Below, piece by piece: positions 1-8,440 of a stretch of DNA of 58,579 nucleotides. The stretch comes from Gammaproteobacteria bacterium (GTDB lineage: Bacteria; Pseudomonadota; Gammaproteobacteria; Chromatiales; Chromatiaceae). The stretch covers positions 1 to 58,579 of the forward strand of contig SACH01000011.1 in NCBI GenBank assembly GCA_009928645.1. The letters are read 5' to 3'. Position 1 is the stretch's first letter. Each line of letters starts with the position of its first letter. The notes beneath the pieces are model-generated. The model searched no databases. It saw only the letters and a list, made by a program, of their open reading frames with translations, and was not told the DNA's origin. Both the position numbers and the translations under genes were made by a program.

Positions 1-1873
1 CCTTCTTGCCCTTGTCGCCTTGCTTGTCCTTGTCGCCCGGCTTGCCGGCCTTGGTCTCATGGAGAATCCCGGCACCCTTGGCCACGGCGTCGCGGGCCTC
101 GGCCAGGCTCAGGTACACCGGCAGGGGTGACTTGGAGGCGATGATCACCATGCCTTTGTTGAGGCTGGTGGTGGCGTACTCGTAAGCGGCCTGGATGGCA
201 TTGGCGTCCGGCGGGAAGAGGGCATAGACGTTGCCGTTGCGCATCTGGGCGGCGAAGTAGTTCTCGATCTCCGGGCGCTGGTGGGTCCAGCCGTTGCGGC
301 CCTGCTCCAGGGCGCCGGCGGTGAACATGCACACCAGGGACGGCGTGGGCCGACGCAGCTCGGCCATGGCCTGGGTCACCGTCTGGACGATGGGCCAGCC
401 GTTGATGGCGAAGCTCTCGTAGGACAGCCAGAGGGCGCGGGAGCCAAACAGGGCCAAGCCGGCGGCCAGGCCGGCGCAGGCGTCCTCGTTTAGGGGCTCG
501 TAGACCTGACCGGTCGGCTCCTGGTTGTACAGCGGGTCCGGGGTCGGGTGGCGGATCTTGAGGGCGTCATTGATGTTCTTCATCGCCGAGGCCTCGTTAC
601 CATCGGCGTTGGTGACGACGAAGCGCGGGTCCTGCTGGCCCACCCAGGCGGCCAGGGCGCCCATGGCGGTGGCGGGCACGGCCTTGTCGCCCTTGGCGAA
701 TTCCTGGCAGGGGAAGGCGCCCAGGGGGGCCGTGTCGAGGACGAACTCGGTCACCGCCGTCCTGACCGCGGGGCCGCCACCGGCGCGGGTGAAGTTCTGC
801 CGCACCAGCTCCCAGGCCGCTGGCGGCAGGGCGCGGCGTTGCAGGCCCTCGACGATATGGGGGGCATCGAGGGTATCGGCCGGATAGAGGTTATGGGACT
901 TGGCGCCCAGGGTATGCACGCCGGCGCCCTTGAGCTGCTTGAGGATGAAGGCGGTGAGCTTGCCGGACATCGCGCTGGCGGCGGCCCGCTCCATGCCGCT
1001 CAGCACCGCCTGGGCGAAGGCCAGGCGCTGGCCGTGGGAGAAGCGGGTGGAATCCACGTAGGCCGCCTCCTGGCCGCTGTCGTCGAAGTCCTTGGCGTCC
1101 ACCAGCACCACCTCCTCAAAGCCATGGCCCCGCCAGTAGGCGATCATCGCCTCGTTGGTCAGGCGGGAGACCATGGAATGGTGCTCCTGACTGTAGCCGT
1201 TCCAGATCAGGGTCGGCAGGAAGTTGGTCACCTGGGGATAGGCGGTGTGGAAGTGCATCATGGCGTTGAGCACGTAGGGCTCGCCCATGCCGCCGTCGCC
1301 GATGGTCACCGGGAAGAGCTTGTCCGGGTGGAGCAGGGCGCCAGCCATGGCGAAGTGCTGGCCCTGACCCAGGGGGCCCGCGGGGGCGAGCAGGCCGGGG
1401 ATGGCGCCGGAGAGGTGGCCGAGCAGGCCGTGCTTCTCGCGGAAGCGGGCCATCATGTCGTCCAGGGTGCGGATGCCCATCTCCTCCAGGGAGGTGTCGA
1501 GGAACATGGCGCTGTAGAAGCCCGGCGCGTGGTGGCCCACCTCGGTGACGATGTTGGTGTGGCCCAGCATCACCAGGGCGGAGTAGGCCTCGGCGCTGGA
1601 GGCGAAGCCGCCGGGGTGGCCGGAGCCCTTTGAGCCGCAGGTCTGGAGGGTGACGTAACGCAGGGCGTCGGCCATGAGCAGGGTCTGATAGGCCGCCGTC
1701 TCGTCGGCCTGGGCGATACTGCCCGTATCGGCGCTCACCGCAGCAGCGGCGGCATGGCGGTCGAAATCGGGCCAAGGTGCGCCGAAGTACTGCATGCCCT
1801 GGCAGAAGGCGGGGGCGTCCTGGGGCTGGGTCGTGGTGGCGGCTGTTGCGGCATCGGCGTGGGTGGTGCTCAT
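1..1873 (-). CDS. Transketolase/phosphoketolase-like ThDP enzyme (3' end cut by window edge)
   Basis: About 624 codons run from ATG 1873 to the window edge without a stop, so the C-terminus is missing. The N-terminal part is transketolase-like: GSKGSGHPGG at about residues 80-89, and a ThDP/Mg motif GDGGMGEP at about 192-199 followed by a downstream Asn in LIWNG. The second half carries a phosphoketolase-like pyrimidine-domain region (NADGNEASAM, then LSYESFAINGW). Such enzymes cleave or transfer two-carbon ketol units of sugar phosphates in the cytosol. The start is supported by GGAG about 7 bases upstream; an in-frame ATG lies 12 bases further up. The last visible residues form a Lys/Gly/Asp-rich stretch, which may be a linker or tail. 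It diverges from an IclR regulator that probably controls it. The family is fairly sure; the exact substrate is unknown. Confidence 0.75.
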   Translation of the reverse strand, partial: MSTTHADAATAATTTQPQDAPAFCQGMQYFGAPWPDFDRHAAAAAVSADTGSIAQADETAAYQTLLMADALRYVTLQTCGSKGSGHPGGFASSAEAYSALVMLGHTNIVTEVGHHAPGFYSAMFLDTSLEEMGIRTLDDMMARFREKHGLLGHLSGAIPGLLAPAGPLGQGQHFAMAGALLHPDKLFPVTIGDGGMGEPYVLNAMMHFHTAYPQVTNFLPTLIWNGYSQEHHSMVSRLTNEAMIAYWRGHGFEEVVLVDAKDFDDSGQEAAYVDSTRFSHGQRLAFAQAVLSGMERAAASAMSGKLTAFILKQLKGAGVHTLGAKSHNLYPADTLDAPHIVEGLQRRALPPAAWELVRQNFTRAGGGPAVRTAVTEFVLDTAPLGAFPCQEFAKGDKAVPATAMGALAAWVGQQDPRFVVTNADGNEASAMKNINDALKIRHPTPDPLYNQEPTGQVYEPLNEDACAGLAAGLALFGSRALWLSYESFAINGWPIVQTVTQAMAELRRPTPSLVCMFTAGALEQGRNGWTHQRPEIENYFAAQMRNGNVYALFPPDANAIQAAYEYATTSLNKGMVIIASKSPLPVYLSLAEARDAVAKGAGILHETKAGKPGDKDKQGDKGKK

Positions 1874-1923
1874 GGCGGTCTCCATGGTTTCGGCGGCGGA
1901 TGTTTGTTTCGGGGGCGGATTAT

Positions 1924-1953
1924 TTGATCGCACCTTACACCGGCTGCTATAAT
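1924..1953 (+). promoter_or_regulatory. Sigma-70-type promoter for the IclR gene
   Basis: TTGATC at 1924-1929 is separated by 18 bp from a perfect TATAAT at 1948-1953. Transcription would begin near 1960, giving a leader of about 30 bases. The dyad at 1952-1987 lies just downstream, which suits autorepression. Confidence 0.5.
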
Positions 1954-1987
1954 TTCGCAATACGCAATAGTTTTCACGATACGAAAT
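1952..1987. promoter_or_regulatory. Candidate IclR operator
   Basis: ATTTCG at 1952-1957 and CGAAAT at 1982-1987 form an inverted repeat. A tighter dyad, TTTCACGATACGAAA, lies inside at 1972-1986. The region spans the divergent promoters of the ThDP enzyme and the IclR gene and ends at the IclR start codon. IclR regulators commonly bind such A/T-edged dyads in the divergent intergenic region. Binding is inferred. Confidence 0.4.
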
Positions 1988-1988
1988 A

Positions 1989-2978
1989 ATGATGACGTCG
2001 ACCGACATGCTCACCCAGAACGCCCCCCAATTCCCTCCCCCAGATCCAGTCCGCTCTCCGAACACCGTCGATTCCCCAAACCCAGCCCGCTCTCAGGAAA
2101 GGGGAGCCAACTCTTACAGGGGTCAATCCACCACCTTGTTGACGAAAAACGCGGCGGAGGACTCACAGGCTAACGCCGATCTGCCGGCGTCAAGTGGACG
2201 CGGCAAGACCCAAGCCCCTGTGACGGGTGGCGGTGGCATCCAGGTCATCGACCGTCTGGTGGCGCTATTGGAGGCCCTCGCCCGCAACGGCGGCGGGGCC
2301 AGCCTCAAGGTACTGGCGGCGGAGACCGGGCTGCACCCGTCCACCGCCTTCCGCATCCTGGCCTCGGCGGTAGAAAACGGCCTTATCGAGCGTGGCGACG
2401 GGGGTCTCTATGGCTTCGGTGCCCAGCTCACCGCATGGGCAGCGCTGCGCCAGGGTGAGACGGACATCCGCGACCTGGCCCGGCCAGTGATGGAATGGCT
2501 GCGGGACCAGGTGGAGGAGACCATCAACCTGACCCTGCGCGAGGGTGACGAGGTGATCTACGTGGAGCGAGCGACGCCCCACCGCATGATGCGTGTCGAG
2601 CAGGTGATCGGCAGCCGCGCGCCCCTGCATGTGACGGCGGTGGGCAAATTGCTGCTGGCCAGCAGTGGCGAGGCGGCAGTGCGGGACTATGCCGACCGCA
2701 CCGGCCTGTCGGCCTACACTGAACACACCCTGACCCAGGTCGAGGACCTCTGGCACCAGGCCAGTCAGAGCCTAGCGGCGGGCTATGCCTTCGACAACGA
2801 GGAGGCGGAGATCGGCGTCGGTTGCATCGGCGTCCTTATCCGCGACCGAGCGGGAGAACCCCTGGCGGGGCTGTCCATCTCCGCCCCGCGTGAACGGCGT
2901 CGCGACGAATGGACCGGTCTGATCCAGGAGGCGGCACGGTGCATCGAGGAACGGCTGGCCAAAGCTCGCGGGTCTTGA
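1989..2978 (+). CDS. IclR family transcriptional regulator
   Basis: The protein has 329 residues. After a Pro/Ser-rich N-terminal stretch of about 80 residues it shows the IclR winged helix (IQVIDRLVALLEALARNGG, then TGLHPSTAFRIL, about residues 84-140). The IclR effector domain follows, with the typical LTLREGDEVIYVER and GSRAPLHVTAVGKLLLA segments. The unusual N-terminal extension and the absence of a Shine-Dalgarno sequence before ATG 1989 leave room for a later start; a GTG at 2220 would give a normal-length IclR protein of about 252 residues. It is divergent from the ThDP enzyme and probably represses or activates it. It converges with the outer-membrane protein gene, with only 4 bp between them. 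Confidence 0.88.
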   Translation: MMTSTDMLTQNAPQFPPPDPVRSPNTVDSPNPARSQERGANSYRGQSTTLLTKNAAEDSQANADLPASSGRGKTQAPVTGGGGIQVIDRLVALLEALARNGGGASLKVLAAETGLHPSTAFRILASAVENGLIERGDGGLYGFGAQLTAWAALRQGETDIRDLARPVMEWLRDQVEETINLTLREGDEVIYVERATPHRMMRVEQVIGSRAPLHVTAVGKLLLASSGEAAVRDYADRTGLSAYTEHTLTQVEDLWHQASQSLAAGYAFDNEEAEIGVGCIGVLIRDRAGEPLAGLSISAPRERRRDEWTGLIQEAARCIEERLAKARGS

Positions 2979-2982
2979 CTCA

Positions 2983-5856
2983 TCACCCTGCCACCTTGAG
3001 CGGCGCTAGCATACGCATGCTGCGAATCTTCTGTTCCACCTTGAATTCCCGCGTCTCTTCCGCGCTGGGTTTGGCCTCGACCGTGAAGCTAGTCTCCTCG
3101 ATGGTGGCGTTTTCCGGCAGGCCCGCGGGGTCGACCTTGACCGTCCAGACCCCGGGCTTGAGGCCGGCGAAGCGAAACTCGCCAAGACCATTGGTCAAGC
3201 GCCGATAGACCTGATCGCCGCTGCGCACCTCCACCAAGACCCCGCTCAGACCGCGGCTGGGCTTGAGTTCGATCTTCGCCGGCTTGGGCGTCTGGCCCTG
3301 GTCACCCTGGCCAAGCTGGACGAAGGTCTGCGTCGGCAGCAGGCTGGCCTCGGGCTCATAGAGCTGGACGATGCCGCCGATGGTCGCCCCGCGGATGAAG
3401 GCCAGCTTCAGGGGGATCTCGTCACCCACCAGCAGATTGACCTCCAGCGGCAGAGGCTGCGCCGGGATCATGCCCACCGGCAGACGTGAGCCCTCCACCG
3501 TCAACTCATAAATCTGGCGCTTGACGGAGGGGAAGGAGAAATTGCCCCGCGCATCCGTGATGGCCACCAGCCGATCCATCCTTACCACCACATCTGGCAG
3601 CCCCTTGCCGCTCTCCTGATCCAGGATTTGGCCGCGGACCGTCGCCACGTCCTTGCGCCGCACCGTGGGCATGCTGAAGGGCACCGTATAGGTGAGCATC
3701 AGATTGGCGTCCTCGTTGACCCCACTCGCGTACTGCGCCTGGACGCCGATGGTGTTGCCGTTGTCCAGCCGATAGTTGTACTGGGCATTGGCGATGACCT
3801 GGCTCTGGCCACCGGATTCCTGAGCCTGCAAGTCCATATTGAGGTTGGACTTTTCGTCGATCTGGAGGCCCGCACTCAATCCCAGGGTGGGCAGATCGCC
3901 ATCGTCATAATTCGCGCAGGGGTCAATGCTGTCGTTCAGGTAGGCGCCCAGGGTAAGACGCTTGGAGGGCCGCCAGAAGAGGGAACCCCGATAGCCCTGG
4001 GCAAACACCCGTTCGCCGGTGACATGATCGTAGCGAAACCCCGCCTCGACACTGGCATCCAGGCTCAGATTCTGTTCCTTGAAGGTCTTGGCGTAGCCCA
4101 GCCGCAGGGAATGGGTCACGTCATCGAAGGTCGTCAGGGCAGCGCTGGTATTCCGGCATTCCCCGTAGCGCAATTCGGCCAGGTAGCGGCTGCCATCCTC
4201 CGCGCGCCAGTTGAAGCCCACCCCGGCCTTTTGCTCATCCCGGGCTGGATCGATCACCAGCCGCTCCTGATTGAAGTACTGGTAACGGTCCTCGTAGTTA
4301 TAGAGGTAGCGCTTCTGATCCTGGTTATAGAGGTTGTAGTGATAGTAGGCCGTGAGCGACCAGGGCTGGTCCTTGGGCGCGTAACCCAGGTCCAGATGGG
4401 CGCGGGTCTGGTCCTGATACTCGCCGGCATAGTTGGGATCGGCATAGAGCAGGTTCAGCCGCAACCGCCAGGGGGCGCCCATCTTCACCAGGTCCAGCCA
4501 GTAGGCCGCGCCATTGCCCAGATCCCCGCGGCTGCCGGCGATTTCCAGATCCAGGTTGAGGTCCAGGGGCAACTTGGCCTTCTGGCGCAGGCTCAGGACC
4601 TGGTTGTGGCCGTCGTCGTCATCGAAGACATCCAGCAGGTTGGCCTCCAGCCACCAATCCTTGCCCAGGGCATGGCTGACGGACAGCGCGGTCTCGTAGC
4701 CATTCTGGTCGGGTGTGGCGCCCTGGTAGGAATTCCATTCCCGGGCATGCCAGGCCTGCACCCGCCATTGTTCATCATGCCAGCCCAGCCGGGCCCCAAT
4801 ACCGCCGGCCCCCATCTCGGTCAGGGGGGACAGGGTAAAGCTCAGATTGCCCAGGCCCACATCGAACTGATCGCCGCGATAGTCCACCATGAACCAGGAC
4901 GACTGGCCGAAGAGGGTGGCCTCATCCAGATCCGGACCGCGAAACAGGAAGTTGATGAAGCGCTTGCCGCTGCCATCCACCGCGCCGCTGCCGGACCACT
5001 CGAACTGCACGCCCCCACCCAACTTGGGGTCATCGCCTTCCTGGGCCGCCCCGCCCCCGGAATTGCTGATACGGGTGCCATAGTTGAGCCCGATGCGGCG
5101 GGTGAACAGGGTTCTGAGGTGGTGGTAATCGTCCTCCTTGCCGCTGACCCGGGGCAGGATCTCCACCGAGCGCTTGGCCGTTTCGCTGAGACCCTGCTCC
5201 GTGGCCCGCGCACTGAGGCTGATCTCGTCCCGGCTGGCCGCGGTCAGGGCCGGGGGACGTATCTCGAGGGCGACCGGCTGGGACTCCCCCGGGGCCAGGG
5301 TCAGGGTACCGGCGGCGGGTTTGATCTTGGACCCACCGCTGCTCTCGGCCCCGTAACCGACCGTCAGGGTGGCGTTGCTGTAGTTGCTGATCTGGAAGGT
5401 CGCCGGATAGGCCTCGCCCGCGATGGCGATGCTCGGCACATCCAGGACATCCACTTGCAGCTTGAAGACCGGCAGCACCCGCACCAACATGGAGGCGCCG
5501 CCCGCCACCCCCGCCGGATTCGCCCGGTTGGCGACCTGGTAGCTCACCCGATAGTCGCCGGCGGCGGTATTCTCCGGGGCGAAAAAGCTCACCAGGCGCA
5601 TGACGGTGGCGCCGGCGGCCAATTGGAAGGGGAATTCCGGGGTGATGGCACGCCAGTCCTTGGGCAGCAGCAAGCGCCCCTCGAAGGTGCCGGTAGCCCC
5701 GGTGCGGTTGGTCACCTGCAAGACGCGGGTCACCACCTCACGGGGTTTGACCGTCAGCAGGCTGGAATCCGCCAGGGTCACATCCACCCCGCCACCCTGG
5801 GCCTTGACCAGCACCGAGGCGAGGAGGAGGAGGAGGAATAACCCAATCCGCGGCAT
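2983..5856 (-). CDS. Usher-like outer-membrane beta-barrel with Ig-like N-terminus and CarboxypepD_reg-like C-terminus
   Basis: I do not recognise a named family. The protein has about 957 residues from ATG 5856, which opens a clear signal peptide (hydrophobic GLFLLLLLASVLV, then AQG). GTG 5889 is an alternative start. About residues 20-220 hold two beta-sandwich, NEW3/CARDB-like segments. From about 250 to 750 there are alternating hydrophobic/polar strands with many aromatic residues (for example YYHYNLYNQDQ), as in an outer-membrane barrel. From about 760 a carboxypeptidase-regulatory-like domain appears (VRGQILDQESGKGLPDVVV, DARGNFSFPSV), followed by a second similar domain near the end (TNGLGEFRFAGLKPG). 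The neighbours are a chaperone-like protein and pilin-like proteins, so a secretion or assembly pore for surface fibres is inferred. I could not identify a canonical FimD plug domain. Confidence 0.7.
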   Translation of the reverse strand: MPRIGLFLLLLLASVLVKAQGGGVDVTLADSSLLTVKPREVVTRVLQVTNRTGATGTFEGRLLLPKDWRAITPEFPFQLAAGATVMRLVSFFAPENTAAGDYRVSYQVANRANPAGVAGGASMLVRVLPVFKLQVDVLDVPSIAIAGEAYPATFQISNYSNATLTVGYGAESSGGSKIKPAAGTLTLAPGESQPVALEIRPPALTAASRDEISLSARATEQGLSETAKRSVEILPRVSGKEDDYHHLRTLFTRRIGLNYGTRISNSGGGAAQEGDDPKLGGGVQFEWSGSGAVDGSGKRFINFLFRGPDLDEATLFGQSSWFMVDYRGDQFDVGLGNLSFTLSPLTEMGAGGIGARLGWHDEQWRVQAWHAREWNSYQGATPDQNGYETALSVSHALGKDWWLEANLLDVFDDDDGHNQVLSLRQKAKLPLDLNLDLEIAGSRGDLGNGAAYWLDLVKMGAPWRLRLNLLYADPNYAGEYQDQTRAHLDLGYAPKDQPWSLTAYYHYNLYNQDQKRYLYNYEDRYQYFNQERLVIDPARDEQKAGVGFNWRAEDGSRYLAELRYGECRNTSAALTTFDDVTHSLRLGYAKTFKEQNLSLDASVEAGFRYDHVTGERVFAQGYRGSLFWRPSKRLTLGAYLNDSIDPCANYDDGDLPTLGLSAGLQIDEKSNLNMDLQAQESGGQSQVIANAQYNYRLDNGNTIGVQAQYASGVNEDANLMLTYTVPFSMPTVRRKDVATVRGQILDQESGKGLPDVVVRMDRLVAITDARGNFSFPSVKRQIYELTVEGSRLPVGMIPAQPLPLEVNLLVGDEIPLKLAFIRGATIGGIVQLYEPEASLLPTQTFVQLGQGDQGQTPKPAKIELKPSRGLSGVLVEVRSGDQVYRRLTNGLGEFRFAGLKPGVWTVKVDPAGLPENATIEETSFTVEAKPSAEETREFKVEQKIRSMRMLAPLKVAG

Positions 5857-6100
5857 TTTTTGGCAAAGCGAAGCTATCGACACCCGCACGCGGGGTCGCG
5901 GTGCAAAAAGGTCTGGTTACTTAAGGGGCCGTCAAGCCGATGAGGTCGGTAGGGAGCGAGAGGCCCTGACGGGGCTTGCCGCTCGGAACCCCGAAGCAAT
6001 GCCGGCGAGAATACCGGCGGGGCTTACTCGGGCTCAGGTCCTACCTGGGGGGACGGACAGCCACTTTCCCTGGCCGTCAGTATTGAGCAATGGGATCCTT

Positions 6101-6144
6101 ATGAAAAATAACTTCGGGATATCCCATTATGCGGAAACCGCATA
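6101..6144 (-). promoter_or_regulatory. Operator/promoter element, copy 1
   Basis: 6128-6144 reads TATGCGGAAACCGCATA, a perfect inverted repeat around AAA that contains a LysR-type T-N11-A core. The adjoining 24 bp (6101-6124), which include GGGATATCCC on its edge, are identical to 8337-8360. Read on the minus strand, the palindrome comes first and the conserved block second, towards the barrel gene. The block therefore probably contains the core promoter. The neighbouring CysB-like regulator is the obvious candidate to bind it (inference). Confidence 0.6.
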
Positions 6145-6209
6145 TCTGACTGTTAGTGGATTGGCCACCAGAGAAAATCAGCCAAATGCGATTGGAAAAC
6201 CCATCCAGC

Positions 6210-6226
6210 GCCAGCAAAGCACTGGC
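6210..6226 (-). terminator. Possible terminator hairpin after the chaperone-like gene
   Basis: A GCCAG/CTGGC stem with a 7-nt loop lies ten bases past the stop codon on the minus strand. A short T tract follows about ten bases later. The hairpin is weak, but it is placed where the transcription unit would end. Confidence 0.35.
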
Positions 6227-6235
6227 TAGGCGGAG

Positions 6236-7063
6236 CTATTTGATTTCCAGTTCGACATTGGCACCGAACAGATTGTCCCCCGTCCCATCCGCGGCGACCA
6301 TGCCGAGGTATTTGCCATTGGGGGTCTGGCCCAGATCGATTTTGTAAGCGGAAGAGGTTCCGGGATAGAGACGCCGCGCCTCACCCTGAAATTTTCCAAC
6401 CGGACTGCCTTTATCGCTATAGAGTTCGAGCCACAGCGCTGGTCTCAGGGAACGCTGGCCGGTATTTGCTACATCGATGGTGAAGAAGCGCTTTCCCTCC
6501 TCCTGGACGAGTCGCGGATTGACAAAGGTCAGTTCGGTCTGCCCACCCTTGCCGATATTGGTGACGACCTGAATGCCGTAGCGAAGGACCTGGGAGATCG
6601 CCGTGGTATTGTCGGGTAGCGCCTCCGCCGATTCCCGTGAGCCCTTGGCAATGGGTTCGACCATGATCATGCTCCAATAGGTCCCGGTGAGTCCCTTCTC
6701 CGCCGGCACCCGCACCTCATATTCGATACGCTCGGTGGCATTCGCCGGTACCGTAATCAGGTCGCGACTGAGCCCCACCCATTTGGCGTTCGAGCGTGGC
6801 ATATTTCCCGGGGGATCGTAGTGAGTGCTGCCATCAGCCACGAAGCTGTAATCGGTCTGATAGAGTTTGACCTCGGCTGGATGGGAATCGGTATTCTGTA
6901 CCACGATGACCTGCCGATAGCGCTCACCAGGTTTGGCATCTTTTTCATGGGTCATGTCGCCGACTGGCGTAACACCCGCCTGAAGCAGGCCGAACCAGAG
7001 CATGATCGTCAGGGCGAAAATCAGCCTACTGAAAACTGCGTAATTGGCCATAAGCGAAAGCAC
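6236..7063 (-). CDS. Periplasmic PapD/DUF916-like chaperone of the fibre cluster
   Basis: The protein has up to 275 residues with a hydrophobic signal segment (LIFALTIMLWFGLLQAG, about 13-29). The mature part looks like two Ig-like beta-sandwich domains. KPGERYRQVIVVQNTDSHPA, KWVGLSRDLITVPANATE and VRVPAEKGLTGTYWSMIMV follow the pattern of WxL-interacting DUF916 and PapD-type proteins: strand A, a conserved Trp, a VP motif and G-x-Y. The second domain ends with KIDLGQTPNGKYLG. GTG 7063 and ATG 7051 are both possible starts, and neither has a strong Shine-Dalgarno. It lies 20 bp after the subunit gene at 7084-7575 and probably shares its transcript. The chaperone role is inferred from fold pattern and context. 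Confidence 0.65.
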   Translation of the reverse strand: MLSLMANYAVFSRLIFALTIMLWFGLLQAGVTPVGDMTHEKDAKPGERYRQVIVVQNTDSHPAEVKLYQTDYSFVADGSTHYDPPGNMPRSNAKWVGLSRDLITVPANATERIEYEVRVPAEKGLTGTYWSMIMVEPIAKGSRESAEALPDNTTAISQVLRYGIQVVTNIGKGGQTELTFVNPRLVQEEGKRFFTIDVANTGQRSLRPALWLELYSDKGSPVGKFQGEARRLYPGTSSAYKIDLGQTPNGKYLGMVAADGTGDNLFGANVELEIK

Positions 7064-7083
7064 AGGTAAAGCACGGGAGAGAG

Positions 7084-7575
7084 TTATTGCAGTCGGTAGA
7101 TTAGGGTACAGCCGCGCACGCCAGGGCCTTGGCTGATGGAGATACCAGCGACACGTAATTGCAGGTTGATGCTACTGCGATCACCGCTGCCCTGGAACAG
7201 AAGCTGCTCATAATCCTGCACCACCAGATAGTCAGCACCACCACTAATACTGCCATTGCCCGTGCCATCGGAGGTGCGATGAACGGCAATACTGACGGCG
7301 GCCGGCAAGGTCGAGGCATCGCGCCTCACCCACAGGGTCCACGGGGCCCCCTGGGTATTGGCGATACCCAGGGTAGCCCCGGCCGCACCAGTCTCGATGG
7401 TGGGGCGGTAATCGGTCCCGGCACCCATGACCAGGTCATCCGTGCCGATCATTTCGAACCAGTTGCCGATCAGGGTCATCCCGGCAGCCCGGGCACCGGC
7501 CGTCATGGCCAGCACCAGCAATCCCGTCAAGCAGGCCCGGCCGCACCGAGGGAACGTGAAACGCGGAGACGTCAT
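7084..7575 (-). CDS. Secreted subunit-like protein of the fibre cluster (possible minor or tip subunit)
   Basis: The product has 163 residues from ATG 7575; a TTG at 7587 is possible but less likely. It has an N-terminal signal peptide with hydrophobic LTGLLVLAMTAGARA. The mature part is Gly/Ser/Thr-rich and beta-predicted, with WTLWVRRDAS, a GSISGGADYLVV segment and an aliphatic C-terminal strand (GCTLIYRLQ). I do not recognise a named family. It sits between a pilin-like gene (49 bp upstream) and the chaperone gene (20 bp downstream), an arrangement usual for minor or tip subunits of chaperone-dependent fibres. That role is inference. Confidence 0.6.
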   Translation of the reverse strand: MTSPRFTFPRCGRACLTGLLVLAMTAGARAAGMTLIGNWFEMIGTDDLVMGAGTDYRPTIETGAAGATLGIANTQGAPWTLWVRRDASTLPAAVSIAVHRTSDGTGNGSISGGADYLVVQDYEQLLFQGSGDRSSINLQLRVAGISISQGPGVRGCTLIYRLQ

Positions 7576-7624
7576 GTCACTCGCCAAGGGCCAAGCGTAC
7601 CATCTCCGCCCCCTAGGCCACGGC

Positions 7625-8128
7625 TCAGGAGTTCGTGATGGTAAAGGTCACGGTCTTATTCGCGGAGGTCACCTTGCCGGCCGCTGCCGTGGCGCTCAGG
7701 GTATAGGTGATGCTCTTGCCGGTTTCGCTGACATTGTCAATACCCGTCACCACATTCGCGGGGGCGGATGACAAGGCCTGCTTGGTTGCGGTCGCGCCCG
7801 TGGGTGCCCCCAACTCGACTTCCAGGGTTACACCTGTTGGCATATCGGTATTAATGGCCGCCGTGATCTTTTTGCTATCGGTGCCGGCGTTATTGGTGAT
7901 GGAATAGGTCGTGGTGGCATCAGTCACCGGTGTCGGCGCCTGACCAGCAGGAGCGGCGGTAATCGTCATGGCCGCGGGGCTACCTGATACATCGATCAGG
8001 GCAATCTCCTGGACCTCATAGCCAACGGTTTGCGTAGCGGTATCGTCCGCCGCCCAACTATTCGCGCTGAAAGCCAGACCGATCGCGACGGCCAGGGTGC
8101 TGATGCGAGTCATGGTATTGGTGTTCAT
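7625..8128 (-). CDS. Pilin-like secreted fibre subunit, paralog 1
   Basis: The product has 167 residues and a signal peptide that ends near ANSWA/ADDTATQ. The mature domain has about 142 residues rich in Thr, Ala and Ser, with no Cys, and alternating beta-strand segments (QTVGYEVQEIALIDVSG, KKITAAINTDMPTGVTLEVEL, GKSITYTLSATA). It ends in a hydrophobic strand, KTVTFTITNS. GGGAG lies upstream of the ATG. It resembles the product at 8441-8947 in every block (ATQ..Y..E...I.VSG.P..M, PVT.A.T.YS, NIDNV/GIDNV, ITYTL, TYTITN/TFTITN). The small size, signal peptide and paralogy beside a chaperone and a barrel suggest a major fibre subunit. Confidence 0.65.
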   Translation of the reverse strand: MNTNTMTRISTLAVAIGLAFSANSWAADDTATQTVGYEVQEIALIDVSGSPAAMTITAAPAGQAPTPVTDATTTYSITNNAGTDSKKITAAINTDMPTGVTLEVELGAPTGATATKQALSSAPANVVTGIDNVSETGKSITYTLSATAAAGKVTSANKTVTFTITNS

Positions 8129-8336
8129 GGTGATCTCCCGAATGGCTGAATACTCTTGCCGATGGATTGCTGTGGCGCCGATTCACTCGAAGGGGCGGTT
8201 TCCGAACCTTTGCCAAGGTGCTTCTGGAATGTTCCAAGAGCGCTAACCGCTAAGCATTGGCTCCGGGTCAGGCTCCTTCCCATTTAGTGTCAGGTGCCTG
8301 TCTCCTTGGTGCACAGTATTGTCTCGGCCAACGGAA

Positions 8337-8380
8337 ATGAAAAATAACTTCGGGATATCCTGATATACGGAAACCGCATA
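8337..8380 (-). promoter_or_regulatory. Operator/promoter element, copy 2
   Basis: 8364-8380 reads TATACGGAAACCGCATA, one base from the perfect palindrome at 6128-6144. The 24 bases at 8337-8360 are identical to 6101-6124. The element has the same orientation relative to the downstream minus-strand gene as copy 1, but between the two blocks only the spacer differs. It lies about 210-250 bp upstream of paralog 1. Confidence 0.6.
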
Positions 8381-8388
8381 AAACTTCA

Positions 8389-8408
8389 GCCCATCAGGAA
8401 TGATGGGC
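8389..8408 (-). terminator. Intrinsic terminator after pilin-like paralog 2
   Basis: GCCCATCA and TGATGGGC form a perfect 8-bp stem with a GGAA/TTCC loop. On the minus strand it is followed by TGAAGTTTTATG. The hairpin lies about 30 bp past the stop codon of the gene ending at 8441, which makes that gene a separate transcription unit. Confidence 0.6.
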
Positions 8409-8440
8409 AGGGATTCAAGGAGGCTGGGAAGGTAGGGAGA

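Larger units (their letters stand above)
5857..6235. other. Intergenic region with operator-like palindrome and probable promoter for the barrel gene
   Basis: This 379-bp gap between the chaperone gene and the barrel gene contains the 17-bp palindrome at 6128-6144, a 24-bp block at 6101-6124 that recurs exactly at 8337-8360, and a hairpin at 6210-6226 just after the chaperone stop. No coding sequence is evident. The layout suggests that the barrel gene has its own promoter. Confidence 0.6.
8129..8440. other. Intergenic region between the two pilin-like genes
   Basis: This 312-bp region holds operator copy 2 (8337-8380) and a strong hairpin (8389-8408) that probably ends the transcript of the upstream paralog. 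No coding sequence is evident. Confidence 0.6.

Noticed and set aside
3628-5841. Long open frame opposite the outer-membrane barrel gene (also 10412-12649, 21643-23202, 28494-29876, 31182-32633, 26504-27724, 548-1633)
   Set aside because: These are antisense or out-of-frame shadows produced by high GC at third codon positions. They are rich in Gly, Gln, His and Ala without motifs and lie opposite genes with clear domains.
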